Shown in pieces: positions 25,670 through 34,833 of a DNA stretch of 64,000 bases. Location of the stretch: assembly GCF_002150765.1 (NCBI RefSeq), contig NZ_MUYM01000046.1:1-64000 (forward strand), given 5' to 3'. The stretch's first letter is position 1. Each line of letters opens with the position of its first letter. The translations under genes and the position numbers were made by a program. The notes under the pieces were generated by a model, which did not search any database, was not told the DNA's origin, and was given only the letters and a program-made list of their open reading frames with translations. This DNA comes from Lentzea kentuckyensis. GTDB taxonomy: Bacteria > Actinomycetota > Actinomycetes > Mycobacteriales > Pseudonocardiaceae.

Positions 25670-27138
25670 ACACACCGCTCCGCCGCGTCGGCATGGCCAT
25701 GATGGTGATGATCGTGCTGCTCCTGGGCAACGCGACCTGGGTGCAGGTGATCAACGCCGACAAGTGGCGCTTGAACCCGCACAACAAGCGCGTGCTGCTC
25801 GACGAGTACGCCCGCAAGCGCGGCCTGATCACGGTCGCCGACGGCACGGTGATCGCGGACGTCAAGGAGACGACGGACCGTCTCCGGTACCTGCGCACCT
25901 ACAACAACGGTCCGGCGTACGCACCGGTCACCGGCTACCTGTCGGTCACCTACGGCACGGCCGGTCTGGAGCGTGCGGAGAACGACCTGCTGAACGGCTC
26001 CGACGACCGGCTGTTCGCGCGCCGCGTCTCGGCGTTGATCACCGGTCGTGACCCGGTCGGCGGCAACGTGCAGCTCACCGTGCTGCCGAAGGTCCAGCAG
26101 GTCGCGTACGACCAGCTGACGGCGAAGGGCTTCACCGGCTCGGTGGTCGCGATCAAGCCGGACACCGGTGAGATCCTCGCGATGGTGAGCACGCCGTCCT
26201 ACGACCCGAACCTGCTCGCGAGCCACGACGCTGACGAGCAGGCGGCGGCGTGGAAGCAGTTCAACGCGAAGGACTCGAACGACCCGCTGCTCAACCGGGC
26301 GACGCAGGCCCTCTACCCGGCCGGTTCGACGCTGAAGGTCGTGGTGGCCGCGGCCGCGCTCGCCGACGGCAAGACCAAGGACACGCAGTACACCGCGGCC
26401 GGCACCATCAAGCTGCCGAACACGCAGACGGATCTGCCGAACTTCAACGGCACCCCGTGCGGCCCCGGTCAGACGGTGTCGATGGAGACCGCGCTCGCCA
26501 AGTCGTGCAACACGGCGTTCGGTGAGATGGCGGGCCAGCTCGGTGCGAACAAGCTGCGCCGGCAGGCGGAGAAGTTCGGCTTCAACGACCCCGGCCTGCA
26601 GGTGCCGATGCCTGTCGAGACCTCGACGCTGGGCCAGATCGAGGACGACGCGGCGCTGTACCAGACGGGCATCGGCCAGCGGAACGTGCAGATCACCCCG
26701 CTGGAGAACGCGGTCATCGCGGCGACGATCGCCAACGGCGGCAAGCGCATGCAGCCGCACCTGGTGTCGAAGATCCTCGGCCCGGACCTGAAGCCGCTCG
26801 ACGAGACCGACCCGAACGAGCTCGAGTCCGCGATGAGCTCGGCGAACGCGTCCACGCTGCGCGACATGATGATCCAGTCGGAGACCAACACCGGCGGTGA
26901 GGGTCGTCAGCAGGGCCTCCAGATCGCCTCGAAGACCGGCACCGCCGAGCACGGCGCCAAGCCGCTCGAGAACAACCCGCACGCCTGGTACATCGCGTTC
27001 GCGCCGGCGCAGAAGCCGGAGATCGCGATCGCGGTGATCGTGGAGGACGGTGGCGACCGCGGTCTGGGTGCCACCGGTGGCAAGGTCGCCGCTCCGATCG
27101 GGCGCGCCGTGATCAACGCGTACATGGCTGGTCGCTGA
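25666..27138 (+). CDS. pbpA: PbpA, class B penicillin-binding protein
   Basis: A 490-residue class B PBP with an N-terminal membrane helix (about 8-28). Active-site motifs are intact: S221-TLK-K224, S280-C-N282 and K423-TGT. It crosslinks peptidoglycan during septal and polar growth, in mycobacteria under PknB control. Coupled to rodA by ATGA and to pknA by TGATG, so enzyme pair and kinase are made together. Confidence 0.95.
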   Translation: MNTPLRRVGMAMMVMIVLLLGNATWVQVINADKWRLNPHNKRVLLDEYARKRGLITVADGTVIADVKETTDRLRYLRTYNNGPAYAPVTGYLSVTYGTAGLERAENDLLNGSDDRLFARRVSALITGRDPVGGNVQLTVLPKVQQVAYDQLTAKGFTGSVVAIKPDTGEILAMVSTPSYDPNLLASHDADEQAAAWKQFNAKDSNDPLLNRATQALYPAGSTLKVVVAAAALADGKTKDTQYTAAGTIKLPNTQTDLPNFNGTPCGPGQTVSMETALAKSCNTAFGEMAGQLGANKLRRQAEKFGFNDPGLQVPMPVETSTLGQIEDDAALYQTGIGQRNVQITPLENAVIAATIANGGKRMQPHLVSKILGPDLKPLDETDPNELESAMSSANASTLRDMMIQSETNTGGEGRQQGLQIASKTGTAEHGAKPLENNPHAWYIAFAPAQKPEIAIAVIVEDGGDRGLGATGGKVAAPIGRAVINAYMAGR

Positions 27139-28655
27139 TGCTCACCAAAGGCCAGCTCCTAGCCGACCGCTACCGCCTCACCAGGCGGATCGCGGTCGGT
27201 GGCATGGGCGAGGTCTGGGAAGGCGCCGACGAACGGCTCGACCGCCGGGTGGCCGTGAAGGTGCTGAAGGCGGAACTCTCGGGCGACCCGGAGTTCCTGC
27301 ACCGCTTCCGCACCGAGGCGCGGATGACCGCGTCGCTCAACCACCCCGGCATCGCGTCGGTGCACGACTACGGCGAGACCGCGTCCGTCACCGACGGTCC
27401 GGAGGACACCGCGTACCTCGTGATGGAGCTCGTCGAGGGCGAACCGCTCGCGACGATCATCTCGCGGGGCCGGCTCACCGCCGACGTGACGCTGGATCTG
27501 CTGGAGCAGACCGGAAACGCGTTGCAGGCGGCCCACGAACGCGGGCTCGTGCACCGGGACGTGAAGCCCGGCAACATCATGGTCACGCCGTCGGGGAAGG
27601 TGAAGATCACCGACTTCGGCATCGCGAAGGCCGTGGACGCCGCACCGGTGACGCGGTCGGGAATGGTGATGGGGACCGCGCACTACATCGCTCCCGAGCA
27701 GGCACTTGGTGGCGAGGCCGAACCGGCGAGCGATGTTTACTCGTTGGCGGTGTGTGGCTACGAATGTCTGGCCGGGCACCGGCCGTTCCTGTCCGACAAC
27801 GCGGTGACCGTGGCGATGATGCACATCCGCGACATCGCGCCGCCGTTGCCGCCGGACGTCCCGCCGGGTGCGCGGACGTTGATCGAGGCCACGCTGGTGA
27901 AGGACCCGCGGCAGCGCTACCGGACCGGTGGCGAGTTCGCCGCGGCGGTCAGCGCGGTGCGGGTCGGTCAGCCGCTGCCGACGCCGTCCGGGTTCACGAT
28001 GCCGCCGGTCATCCCGCAGCACGTGCCCCAGCAGATGGCCCAGCAGCAGATGACGCAACAGCAGATGGTGCCCCAGCAGGGCGTTCCCCAGCAGGCACCA
28101 CCACCGCCACAGGTTTCGCAGCCGCTGCCGATTCCACCGCAGATGGCGCACCACCAGGGCCGTCCAGGTCCCGGTACCCATCCCGCGATGCAACCGGCAC
28201 ACCAAACCGGCACCTTCGCGCCCATGCCGACACCACCGGGGAGAAACCGGACCGTCGTCTGGGTTATGGTCGCTTTTCTGGTGGCCGTGCTGCTGGTGCT
28301 CGGCGTGGTCGTGCTGTGGAAGTTGACCGTGAAGTCGAACGACGGCAACGGGCAAAGCGGCGGGCCGACCACCTCGACTTCGGCGAACCCGAAGCCGCCG
28401 GCGAACAGCCAGGTGAAACCGGACACCGCCGACCGGATACCGGGCAACGCCATGAAACAAATCGACGAGGACGACTACATCGGTCGTTCTGGCGACGAGG
28501 TCAGGACAGATCTGATCGGCCAAGGCATGGACCCCAGGGTGCAAAGCGCGCAGGGCACATCGCCGGGCGACCTGAAGAAGTGCCGGGTCACCGCCATCTC
28601 GCCGACAGGTGGGGTGCCGACAGGCTCGCAGGTGAAGGTGACGTGCGCGCCATGA
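27138..28655 (+). CDS. pknA: PknA, Ser/Thr kinase with PASTA-like tail
   Basis: A 505-residue membrane kinase. The kinase domain (about 10-275) has the glycine loop GGMGEVWEG, ATP lysine K41, catalytic H139-R140-D141 and D159 of DFG. A Gln/Pro-rich linker (QQMAQQQMTQQQM type) leads to a membrane helix at about 370-395. The extracytoplasmic tail ends in a region (about 440-505; DYIGRSGDEVRTDL to GSQVKVTCAP) that resembles a single PASTA domain, which mycobacterial PknA lacks. It shares one base with the pbpA stop. Confidence 0.94.
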   Translation: MLTKGQLLADRYRLTRRIAVGGMGEVWEGADERLDRRVAVKVLKAELSGDPEFLHRFRTEARMTASLNHPGIASVHDYGETASVTDGPEDTAYLVMELVEGEPLATIISRGRLTADVTLDLLEQTGNALQAAHERGLVHRDVKPGNIMVTPSGKVKITDFGIAKAVDAAPVTRSGMVMGTAHYIAPEQALGGEAEPASDVYSLAVCGYECLAGHRPFLSDNAVTVAMMHIRDIAPPLPPDVPPGARTLIEATLVKDPRQRYRTGGEFAAAVSAVRVGQPLPTPSGFTMPPVIPQHVPQQMAQQQMTQQQMVPQQGVPQQAPPPPQVSQPLPIPPQMAHHQGRPGPGTHPAMQPAHQTGTFAPMPTPPGRNRTVVWVMVAFLVAVLLVLGVVVLWKLTVKSNDGNGQSGGPTTSTSANPKPPANSQVKPDTADRIPGNAMKQIDEDDYIGRSGDEVRTDLIGQGMDPRVQSAQGTSPGDLKKCRVTAISPTGGVPTGSQVKVTCAP

Positions 28656-28710
28656 GCAAGGCCAGAACCGAGTTGGGAACACCGTCGACTAGGAGCGGGA
28701 CGAAGCACCG

Positions 28711-30714
28711 ATGAGCACTCCGCGACTGCTCTCAAACCGCTACGAACTGGGCGAGACCCTCGGCTACGGCGGCATGTCCGAGGTCCACAAGGGGCGGGAC
28801 GTCCGCCTCGGCCGAGACGTGGCGATCAAGGTGCTGCGCGCAGACCTCGCCCGCGACTCCCAGTTCCAGGAGCGGTTCCGGCGCGAGGCCCAGAACTCCG
28901 CTGCCCTGAACCACCCGGCGATCGTCGCCGTCTACGACACCGGCGAGACGCAGACCGAGTACGGCCCGCTGCCCTACATCGTGATGGAGTTCGTCGACGG
29001 ACGGACACTGCGCGACATCGTGAAGACGCAGGGCCCGCTGTCGGGCAAGCGCGCGATGGAGGTCATGGCCGACGTCTCGGCCGCACTCGACTTCAGCCAC
29101 CGGCACGGCATCGTCCACCGCGACGTGAAGCCGGCCAACGTGATGATCACGAAGTCCGGCGCCGTGAAGGTGATGGACTTCGGCATCGCGAGAGCCCTGC
29201 ACGATGGTCAGGCCGCGGTCACGCAGACCGCCGCGGTCATCGGCACGGCCCAGTACCTGTCGCCGGAGCAGGCGCGCGGCGAGTCCGTCGACGCCCGTTC
29301 CGACGTCTACGCGGCCGGTTGCGTGCTGTTCGAACTGCTGACCGGCGAGCCCCCGTTCACCGGTGACTCCCCTGTCGCCGTCGCGTACCAGCACGTCCGG
29401 GAAGACCCGAAGGCTCCTTCGCAGCTCAACCCGAAGGTGTCGCCGCAGCTCGACGCGATCGTGCTGAAGGCGATGTCGAAGGGTCCGGCGAACCGCTACC
29501 AGTCGGCCGCCGAGATGCGTGGCGACCTGGTCCGCGTGCTGTCGGGTCAGCGTCCGTCCGCGCCGGCCGTCATGACGGCCGAGGACCGCACCGCCGTGAT
29601 GAACGAGCAGGCGGCGCGTACTCCGCGCACGCAGGTGATCTCCGGTGGCGGCCGGCACCGCCCGGCGGCGTTGAAGTCGGAGCCGGAGGACGACTACGAC
29701 CCGATCGCCGACGAGGAAGAAGAGCGTCGCGCGAGGCGCAAGAAGGCCATCATGATCACGCTGGTGGTGATCCTGTGCGTGGCCGTCCTCGGGCTCGCCG
29801 CGTGGATCACCAAGAACGTGATGGGCTCTGGCAACGAGGCGGCGCAGAAGGTTTCCGTTCCGTCGATCGTCGGCCTCAGCCCGTTGGAGGCCAAGGAGAA
29901 GGTCCAGAAGGCCGGCCTCGTGGCGAGCCAGGAGGACGTTGCCTGCGAGCCCGGCCCGAACGGCGCGCCGGCCAAGTGCACGGCCGACCAGATCAACAAG
30001 GTGATCGGCACGAACCCGCCGGAGGGCAGTCAGCTCGCGAAGGGTTCTTCGGTCACCATCTCCGTCGGCGCGCCTCCTGGTGAGGGCACCGTGCCGGACC
30101 TGGTGGGCAAGTCCCCGCAGGAAGCTCAGGCGATCCTGGACAAGGACCCGAACGGCTTCAAGCTGCAGCAGGCCGCTGACCAGGTCGAGGTCGACGACCA
30201 GACCAAGGTCGGCAAGGTCGCGGCGCAGAACCCGGCGACTGGCCTGAAGCTCAAAAAGGGCGGCACGATCAGCATCCAGCTCGGCAAGGCGCCGGAGAAG
30301 CAGAACGTGCCGAACGTCGTGGGCAGCGACCAGGCCGACGCCCGCCAGACGTTGGAGGGTTCCGGCTTCAAGGTCAACGTCGAGCAGGTCGACAGCGCCA
30401 AGCCCGCGGGCGAGGTCGTTTCGCAGAGCCCGGTCGGCAACTCCAAGGCGGCCAAGGACACGCAGGTCACCATCCGCGTCTCGAAGGGCAACCAGTTCGA
30501 GATGCCGGACCTGACCGGGCTCAAACAGGACGAAGCGGAGAACAAGCTGAAGTCGCTCGGTTGGAACGGCGCCTTCAACGTGACGAAGCAGCAGGTCACC
30601 GATCCGACGCAGAAGGACAAGGTGATCCAGCAGCAGCCGGCGAAGGGCACGGCGATCACCAAGGGCACGGCGGTGACGGTGACCGTGGGCCAGTTCGGGA
30701 TCGGCGGAGGCTGA
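28711..30714 (+). CDS. pknB: PknB, PASTA-domain Ser/Thr kinase
   Basis: A 667-residue membrane kinase. Key residues match mycobacterial PknB: K40, D138 in HRD, D156 in DFG, and an activation loop VTQTAAVIGTAQYLSPEQ carrying the two regulatory threonines. A membrane helix at about 343-368 is followed by four PASTA repeats (about 375-667), which sense lipid II or muropeptides. It phosphorylates cell-wall factors, among them CwlM in mycobacteria. ATG at 28711, 55 bases after pknA. Confidence 0.96.
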   Translation: MSTPRLLSNRYELGETLGYGGMSEVHKGRDVRLGRDVAIKVLRADLARDSQFQERFRREAQNSAALNHPAIVAVYDTGETQTEYGPLPYIVMEFVDGRTLRDIVKTQGPLSGKRAMEVMADVSAALDFSHRHGIVHRDVKPANVMITKSGAVKVMDFGIARALHDGQAAVTQTAAVIGTAQYLSPEQARGESVDARSDVYAAGCVLFELLTGEPPFTGDSPVAVAYQHVREDPKAPSQLNPKVSPQLDAIVLKAMSKGPANRYQSAAEMRGDLVRVLSGQRPSAPAVMTAEDRTAVMNEQAARTPRTQVISGGGRHRPAALKSEPEDDYDPIADEEEERRARRKKAIMITLVVILCVAVLGLAAWITKNVMGSGNEAAQKVSVPSIVGLSPLEAKEKVQKAGLVASQEDVACEPGPNGAPAKCTADQINKVIGTNPPEGSQLAKGSSVTISVGAPPGEGTVPDLVGKSPQEAQAILDKDPNGFKLQQAADQVEVDDQTKVGKVAAQNPATGLKLKKGGTISIQLGKAPEKQNVPNVVGSDQADARQTLEGSGFKVNVEQVDSAKPAGEVVSQSPVGNSKAAKDTQVTIRVSKGNQFEMPDLTGLKQDEAENKLKSLGWNGAFNVTKQQVTDPTQKDKVIQQQPAKGTAITKGTAVTVTVGQFGIGGG

Positions 30715-30729
30715 CGTAGCGCATGAATA

Positions 30730-30763
30730 AGGGGCGGCTTCCTCGCGGAAGCCGCCCCTTTTT
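30730..30763 (+). terminator. Terminator after pknB
   Basis: A 13-bp perfect stem (30730-30742 with 30747-30759, loop tcgc) followed by a run of five T. It closes the fhaA-pknB operon and lies just before the convergent trpG stop. Confidence 0.9.
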
Positions 30764-30774
30764 CGTTCTCGGTC

Positions 30775-31416
30775 TTACTGGCGTGCGGCCGCGGCGAGCG
30801 TGCGCATGCCGGTTTCCAGCTGCGCGACCGTGGCCTCGGGGACCTCGAAGCCGCAGACCTTCAGCCAGTTGGCGAGCATCCGGTGACCGCCGTCGGTCAG
30901 CACGGACTCGGGGTGGAACTGCACACCCTCGACCGGAAGTTCCCTGTGGCGCATGGCCATCACGATGCCGGTCTCGGTCTTGCCGGTGACCTCGAACTCG
31001 GCGGGGATCGTCTCGGGCAGCACCGTCAACGAGTGGTAGCGGGTCGCGATGAACGGCTGCGGCACACCGGCGAGCACACCCTGGCCCTCGTGGAAGACGA
31101 TGCTCGTCTTGCCGTGCAGCAACTCGGGCGCGCGGTCGACCGTGCCGCCCCACAGCACACCGATCGCCTGATGGCCGAGACACACGCCGAAGACCGGTTT
31201 GCCGGTGTCGGCGCACTTCTTGATGACGTCGATGCTCGCACCCGCGCGCTCCGGCGTACCGGGGCCGGGACTGACGAGCACGCCGTCGACGTCGTCGATC
31301 TCGTCGAAGTCAACCTCGTCGTTGCGCCGCACGACGCACTCCGCACCCAGCTGAGCCAGGTACTGGACCAGGTTGTAGACGAAGCTGTCGTAGTTGTCGA
31401 CCACGAGCACGCGCAT
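30775..31416 (-). CDS. trpG: Anthranilate/aminodeoxychorismate synthase glutamine amidotransferase
   Basis: A 213-residue class I glutamine amidotransferase starting MRVLVVDNYDSFVYNLVQ. The nucleophile is C79 in GVCLGHQAIG, with the histidine-glutamate pair in QFHPES. It supplies ammonia from glutamine to a chorismate-using partner (TrpE or PabB) encoded elsewhere, for tryptophan or folate. The position beside pknB matches the mycobacterial gene annotated trpG. Transcribed toward pknB. Which of the two partners it serves cannot be told from sequence. Confidence 0.93.
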   Translation of the reverse strand: MRVLVVDNYDSFVYNLVQYLAQLGAECVVRRNDEVDFDEIDDVDGVLVSPGPGTPERAGASIDVIKKCADTGKPVFGVCLGHQAIGVLWGGTVDRAPELLHGKTSIVFHEGQGVLAGVPQPFIATRYHSLTVLPETIPAEFEVTGKTETGIVMAMRHRELPVEGVQFHPESVLTDGGHRMLANWLKVCGFEVPEATVAQLETGMRTLAAAARQ

Positions 31417-31464
31417 GGACAGAGCCTAGTCGGTCGAGTCGAGTGAGTTAGCTCTCGTCTCCAC

Positions 31465-31483
31465 GCAGGTAAGGCTACCCTAA
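31465..31483 (+). promoter_or_regulatory. IdeR/DtxR-type iron box before fprA
   Basis: The 19 bases gcaggtaaggctaccctaa match the iron-box consensus ttaggttaggctaacctaa at 14 positions, including the central aggct. The site ends 10 bases before the fprA ATG, where a bound iron repressor would block transcription or initiation. Confidence 0.6.
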
Positions 31484-31493
31484 AATAGGTGTC

Positions 31494-32837
31494 ATGAGTC
31501 GTCCCTTGCGCGTCGCGGTCGTCGGCGCTGGTCCGGCGGGCGTCTACGCCGCCGACATCCTGACCAAGTCCGACGTAGACGTGCAGATCGACCTCTTCGA
31601 GAAGCTGCCGGCGCCCTACGGCCTCGTCCGCTACGGCGTCGCCCCCGACCACCCGCGCATCAAGGGCATCGTCTCGGCTTTGCAGAAGGTGCTCGACAAG
31701 CCGAACGTCCGGTTCTTCGGCAACGTCGAGTACGGCGTCGACGTGAAGCTCGACGACCTGCGCCAGTTCTACGACGCGGTCATCTTCTCCACCGGCGCTT
31801 CTGCCGACCGTGCTCTGGACATCCCCGGCATCGACCTGCCCGGCAGCTACGGCGCTGCGGACTTCGTGTCCTGGTACGACGGCCACCCCGACGTCCCGCG
31901 CACCTGGCCGCTGACCGCGAAGTCGGTCGCCGTCCTCGGTGTCGGCAACGTCGCCCTGGACGTGGCCCGGATCCTGGCCAAGACCGCCGACGAGCTGCTG
32001 GTCACCGAAATCCCGGCGAACGTGCACGAGGGCCTGGCGTCGTCACCGGTCACCGACGTCCACGTCTTCGGCCGCCGCGGCCCGGCCCAGGCCAAGTTCA
32101 CGCCGCTGGAGCTGCGCGAACTCGACCACTCGCCGAACGTCGAGGTGATCGTCCACGCCGAGGGCATCGAGTTCGACGAGGCCTCGATGCACGCGATCAG
32201 GACCAACAAGCAGGTCGAGATGATCGTGAAGACCCTCCAGGAGTGGGCGATCCGCGACGTGGGCAACCGTCCCCGCCGCCTGCACCTGCACTTCCTGGAG
32301 GCACCGGTCGAGGTGCTGGGCACTTCCTCGGTCGTCGGTCTGCGCACCGAAACCCAGGAGCTCACCGGCGACGGCAACGTCCGCGGCACCGGCGTCTTCA
32401 CCGACTGGGACGTCCAGGCCGTGTACCGCGCCGTCGGTTACCTCTCGACGCACCTGCCCGACATCCCCTTCGACCACGTGTCCGGCACGATCCCGCACCT
32501 CGCCGGCCGGGTGCTGGACCTCGACGAGGTGCCCATGCCCGGCGTCTACGCGACCGGCTGGATCAAGCGCGGACCGATCGGCCTGATCGGTCACACGAAG
32601 GGCGACGCCCTGGAGACCATCACCAGCCTGCTCGAGGACGCCGCCTCGCTGCCGCCGGCCTCGTCGCCTTCACCTTCGGCGGTGGTCGAGTTCCTCGAGC
32701 AGCGCGGGGTGCCGTTCGTGACCAACGAGGGCTGGAGCCGCCTCGACCTGCACGAGATCGCCTTGGGCGCCGTGCAGGGCCGCGAGCGCGTGAAGGTCGT
32801 GTCGCGCGAGGAGATGACCGCGATCTCGAACGGCTGA
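31494..32837 (+). CDS. fprA: FprA-like ferredoxin-NADP reductase
   Basis: A 447-residue flavoprotein of the adrenodoxin reductase type. The FAD loop GAGPAGVYAAD lies at residues 11-21, the conserved PYGLVRYGVAPDHP at about 41-54, and the NADPH loop LGVGNVALDVARIL near 150. The C-terminal GWIKRGPIGLIGH motif contacts FAD. It transfers electrons between NADPH and ferredoxins, for example for cytochromes P450 or iron release. An iron-box-like site just upstream suggests repression in iron-rich cells. ATG at 31494. Confidence 0.93.
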   Translation: MSRPLRVAVVGAGPAGVYAADILTKSDVDVQIDLFEKLPAPYGLVRYGVAPDHPRIKGIVSALQKVLDKPNVRFFGNVEYGVDVKLDDLRQFYDAVIFSTGASADRALDIPGIDLPGSYGAADFVSWYDGHPDVPRTWPLTAKSVAVLGVGNVALDVARILAKTADELLVTEIPANVHEGLASSPVTDVHVFGRRGPAQAKFTPLELRELDHSPNVEVIVHAEGIEFDEASMHAIRTNKQVEMIVKTLQEWAIRDVGNRPRRLHLHFLEAPVEVLGTSSVVGLRTETQELTGDGNVRGTGVFTDWDVQAVYRAVGYLSTHLPDIPFDHVSGTIPHLAGRVLDLDEVPMPGVYATGWIKRGPIGLIGHTKGDALETITSLLEDAASLPPASSPSPSAVVEFLEQRGVPFVTNEGWSRLDLHEIALGAVQGRERVKVVSREEMTAISNG

Positions 32838-32893
32838 CCAGCCGTTCCGCTGATGAAGCCGCCACCGTGTGGGCACGGTGGCGGCTTCACGGC

Positions 32894-33049
32894 TCACTGC
32901 GTGGTGACGTTGTTGAACGGCAGCTTCGGCTCCGCCCACGGGAACACCACGAACATCAGCAGCCCCACGATGACGGCGACCAGCACGACCGCCTCGATGA
33001 CCCGCAGGAAAAGCGGGCCCGGCAGGTTCCGCCAGATCCAGCCGTACAT
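32894..33049 (-). CDS. 51-residue membrane protein coupled to sortase
   Basis: A 51-residue protein with one central membrane helix (about residues 16-38, VIEAVVLVAVIVGLLMFVVF). The ATG shares a base with the sortase stop (TGATG), so the two are translated together. It ends FPWAEPKLPFNNVTTQ. Small membrane proteins of this type follow class E sortase genes in several Pseudonocardiales as far as I recall; a role as sortase accessory is inference. Confidence 0.75.
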   Translation of the reverse strand: MYGWIWRNLPGPLFLRVIEAVVLVAVIVGLLMFVVFPWAEPKLPFNNVTTQ

Positions 33050-34293
33050 CAGCCCTCCTTCATCTCGGGCGGCACGAAGCCGTCGGCCACCGGGTAGCTC
33101 TTGGTCTCGATGGCGTGCACGATCAGGCGCTGCCGGTCGGAGAAGCGCGGGTGGCAGGTCGTCAGCGTGAGCAGGCGGGCCTGCTTGTCCGCCGGCACGG
33201 TGGCGCCCACCTGGTGCGGGATGGGCGCGATGACCTCGCCCTGGGTCGGGACGACGATCTCCTGGCCGACGGTCTTCGCGTAGGCGTCGCCGAGGGTCGT
33301 CGACAACGGGGCCACGCCGGCACACGGAGCCTGCGTCGCCTTCGGGTTCGAGGCCCAGCCGGCCACCTCGCTGCTCATGGGGAGCACTCGGTAGACGAAC
33401 CACTGGGTCTGGGTCTGCACCACGACGGCGTTGCAGGACTCGAGCAGGTCCAGGTCGTTGAACGGCGCGCCCTTGCCGACGCGGTGACCGGCGATCGCGA
33501 AGTTGCCCGCCTCGCCCGGCTGGGCGGTGTCCTTGTAGTGGCCGGGGCCGATTTCGAGGTGCTTGTCGGTGGTGCCCTCGACGACCGAGAACTTCCAGTC
33601 GTTGCCGAAGACCGGGATGTACATCTTCGCGAAGGCCTTGCCCTCGATGAGGTTCAGCTTCGACTGGCGGTTCGGGTCGGCCGGGGGCGGCGTGACGACG
33701 TTCGAACTCCACTCGGAGTCGAGGGCCGCCGTGGCGTCCTGCTGCTTCTCCGCGGAGAGCAGGTCGGTCACGTAGACCTCGTAGACGACGAACAGCAGGA
33801 CGATCAGGCCCATCGTGATGAGGGTCTCGCCGAAGCCGCGCACCGCTTTGCGCGCGAGGCTGTCGGGCGGCGGGGCTGCCTTCTCCGGTTCGTCGTCGTA
33901 GTACTCGTCATCGTCGTAGTACTCGTCGTCGTAGTCGTCCTCAATTCGCGGGATCACCTCGGTGGGCGGATCGACCGGGCGAGGACGGGGCGGACCCGGC
34001 GGCATTCCCTGCCGCGGCATTCCTCCTGGCGGCGTTCCCTGGCGAGGCATTCCGCCGGGCGGCGTTCCCTGGGGCATCCCGCGCCCAGGGGTGCCCGGTG
34101 GCGGTCCCTGCGGCGGGCCGGGACGGCGTGGCGGAGCGCCCGCAGGAGGCAGGCTGCCGGAGAAAGCGCTGGTGAACTGGGTCGCGTCGGGCGGCGGCAG
34201 TGGGCGCGGAGAAGGGTTGGCCCGCACGTGCTGCAGGTCATCACGACGGGGTACAGGACGCCGTGGAGGCGGCTGCTGGGGTCCCGAGTTCAC
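33049..34293 (-). CDS. Class E sortase
   Basis: A 414-residue sortase with an unusually long Pro/Arg-rich cytoplasmic N terminus (about 1-115; PPGGMPRQGTPPGG repeats), an acidic Asp/Tyr stretch (DDYDDEYYDDDEYYDDE), one membrane helix (about 152-174) and an extracytoplasmic sortase domain. Catalytic H270 (AIAGHR) and C380 (TLTTCHPRF) with a following arginine are present. Class E sortases attach LAXTG-type proteins to peptidoglycan. The GTG at 34293 has a ggagg site 7 bases upstream. Coupled to the 51-residue membrane protein. Confidence 0.9.
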   Translation of the reverse strand: MNSGPQQPPPRRPVPRRDDLQHVRANPSPRPLPPPDATQFTSAFSGSLPPAGAPPRRPGPPQGPPPGTPGRGMPQGTPPGGMPRQGTPPGGMPRQGMPPGPPRPRPVDPPTEVIPRIEDDYDDEYYDDDEYYDDEPEKAAPPPDSLARKAVRGFGETLITMGLIVLLFVVYEVYVTDLLSAEKQQDATAALDSEWSSNVVTPPPADPNRQSKLNLIEGKAFAKMYIPVFGNDWKFSVVEGTTDKHLEIGPGHYKDTAQPGEAGNFAIAGHRVGKGAPFNDLDLLESCNAVVVQTQTQWFVYRVLPMSSEVAGWASNPKATQAPCAGVAPLSTTLGDAYAKTVGQEIVVPTQGEVIAPIPHQVGATVPADKQARLLTLTTCHPRFSDRQRLIVHAIETKSYPVADGFVPPEMKEG

Positions 34294-34438
34294 CTGAGAA
34301 CCTCCGCACGGACTGTGAACTGAAAACAACTGCGTCTGCCAGGTGGTTCGCTCACCACGTTCGCTACGTTAACGTGTCTCCTGAGTAGTGCACGTAAACT
34401 CACGTCACTGAGGGATATCCACGTCAGGCGAGGACAGC

Positions 34439-34705
34439 ATGCCCAAGTCCAAGGTCCGGAAGAAGGCGGTCTACACCGCACCCACTGACCGCCGCACGCC
34501 GGTCAAGGTCAAGGCAGCGGGGCCGTCTCACCCGGTCTACGTCGTTGTCATGCTCGGCTTCATGCTGCTGGGCCTCGCGTGGCTGGTCGTCAACTACATC
34601 GCGGCCGAGAAGATCCCGTTCATGCTCGAGCTGGGCGCGTGGAACTTCGCCATCGGCTTCGCGCTGATGATCATCGGCCTGCTGATGACGATGCGCTGGC
34701 GCTAG
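34439..34705 (+). CDS. crgA: CrgA, septation regulator
   Basis: An 88-residue protein with a basic N terminus (MPKSKVRKKAVYTAP) and two membrane helices (about 33-53 and 65-84), the build of CrgA. CrgA recruits division proteins and PbpA-type synthases at the septum in mycobacteria and blocks FtsZ rings in Streptomyces. Divergent from the sortase gene with a 145-base gap. Full length for the family (about 84-93 residues). Confidence 0.95.
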   Translation: MPKSKVRKKAVYTAPTDRRTPVKVKAAGPSHPVYVVVMLGFMLLGLAWLVVNYIAAEKIPFMLELGAWNFAIGFALMIIGLLMTMRWR

Positions 34706-34732
34706 GCACTCGGCACGTCACCGTTCGTAGAG

Positions 34733-34772
34733 GTCGGCCCGGACGTCACACGTCCGGGCCGACTCTTGTTTG
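34733..34772 (+). terminator. Terminator after crgA
   Basis: A perfect 14-bp stem (34733-34746 with 34750-34763, loop cac) followed by tcttgttt, 27 bases beyond the crgA stop. Confidence 0.88.
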
Positions 34773-34833
34773 CGCCAGGTTCACCTGGTTCATCTGAGCG
34801 TCACCGAAGCACACGGCTGTAAGTCATCCCCAT

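Noticed and set aside
25540..26982. 480-residue open frame antisense to pbpA
   Set aside because: Low-complexity Arg/Leu/Val composition and no motifs; pbpA is clear on the plus strand.
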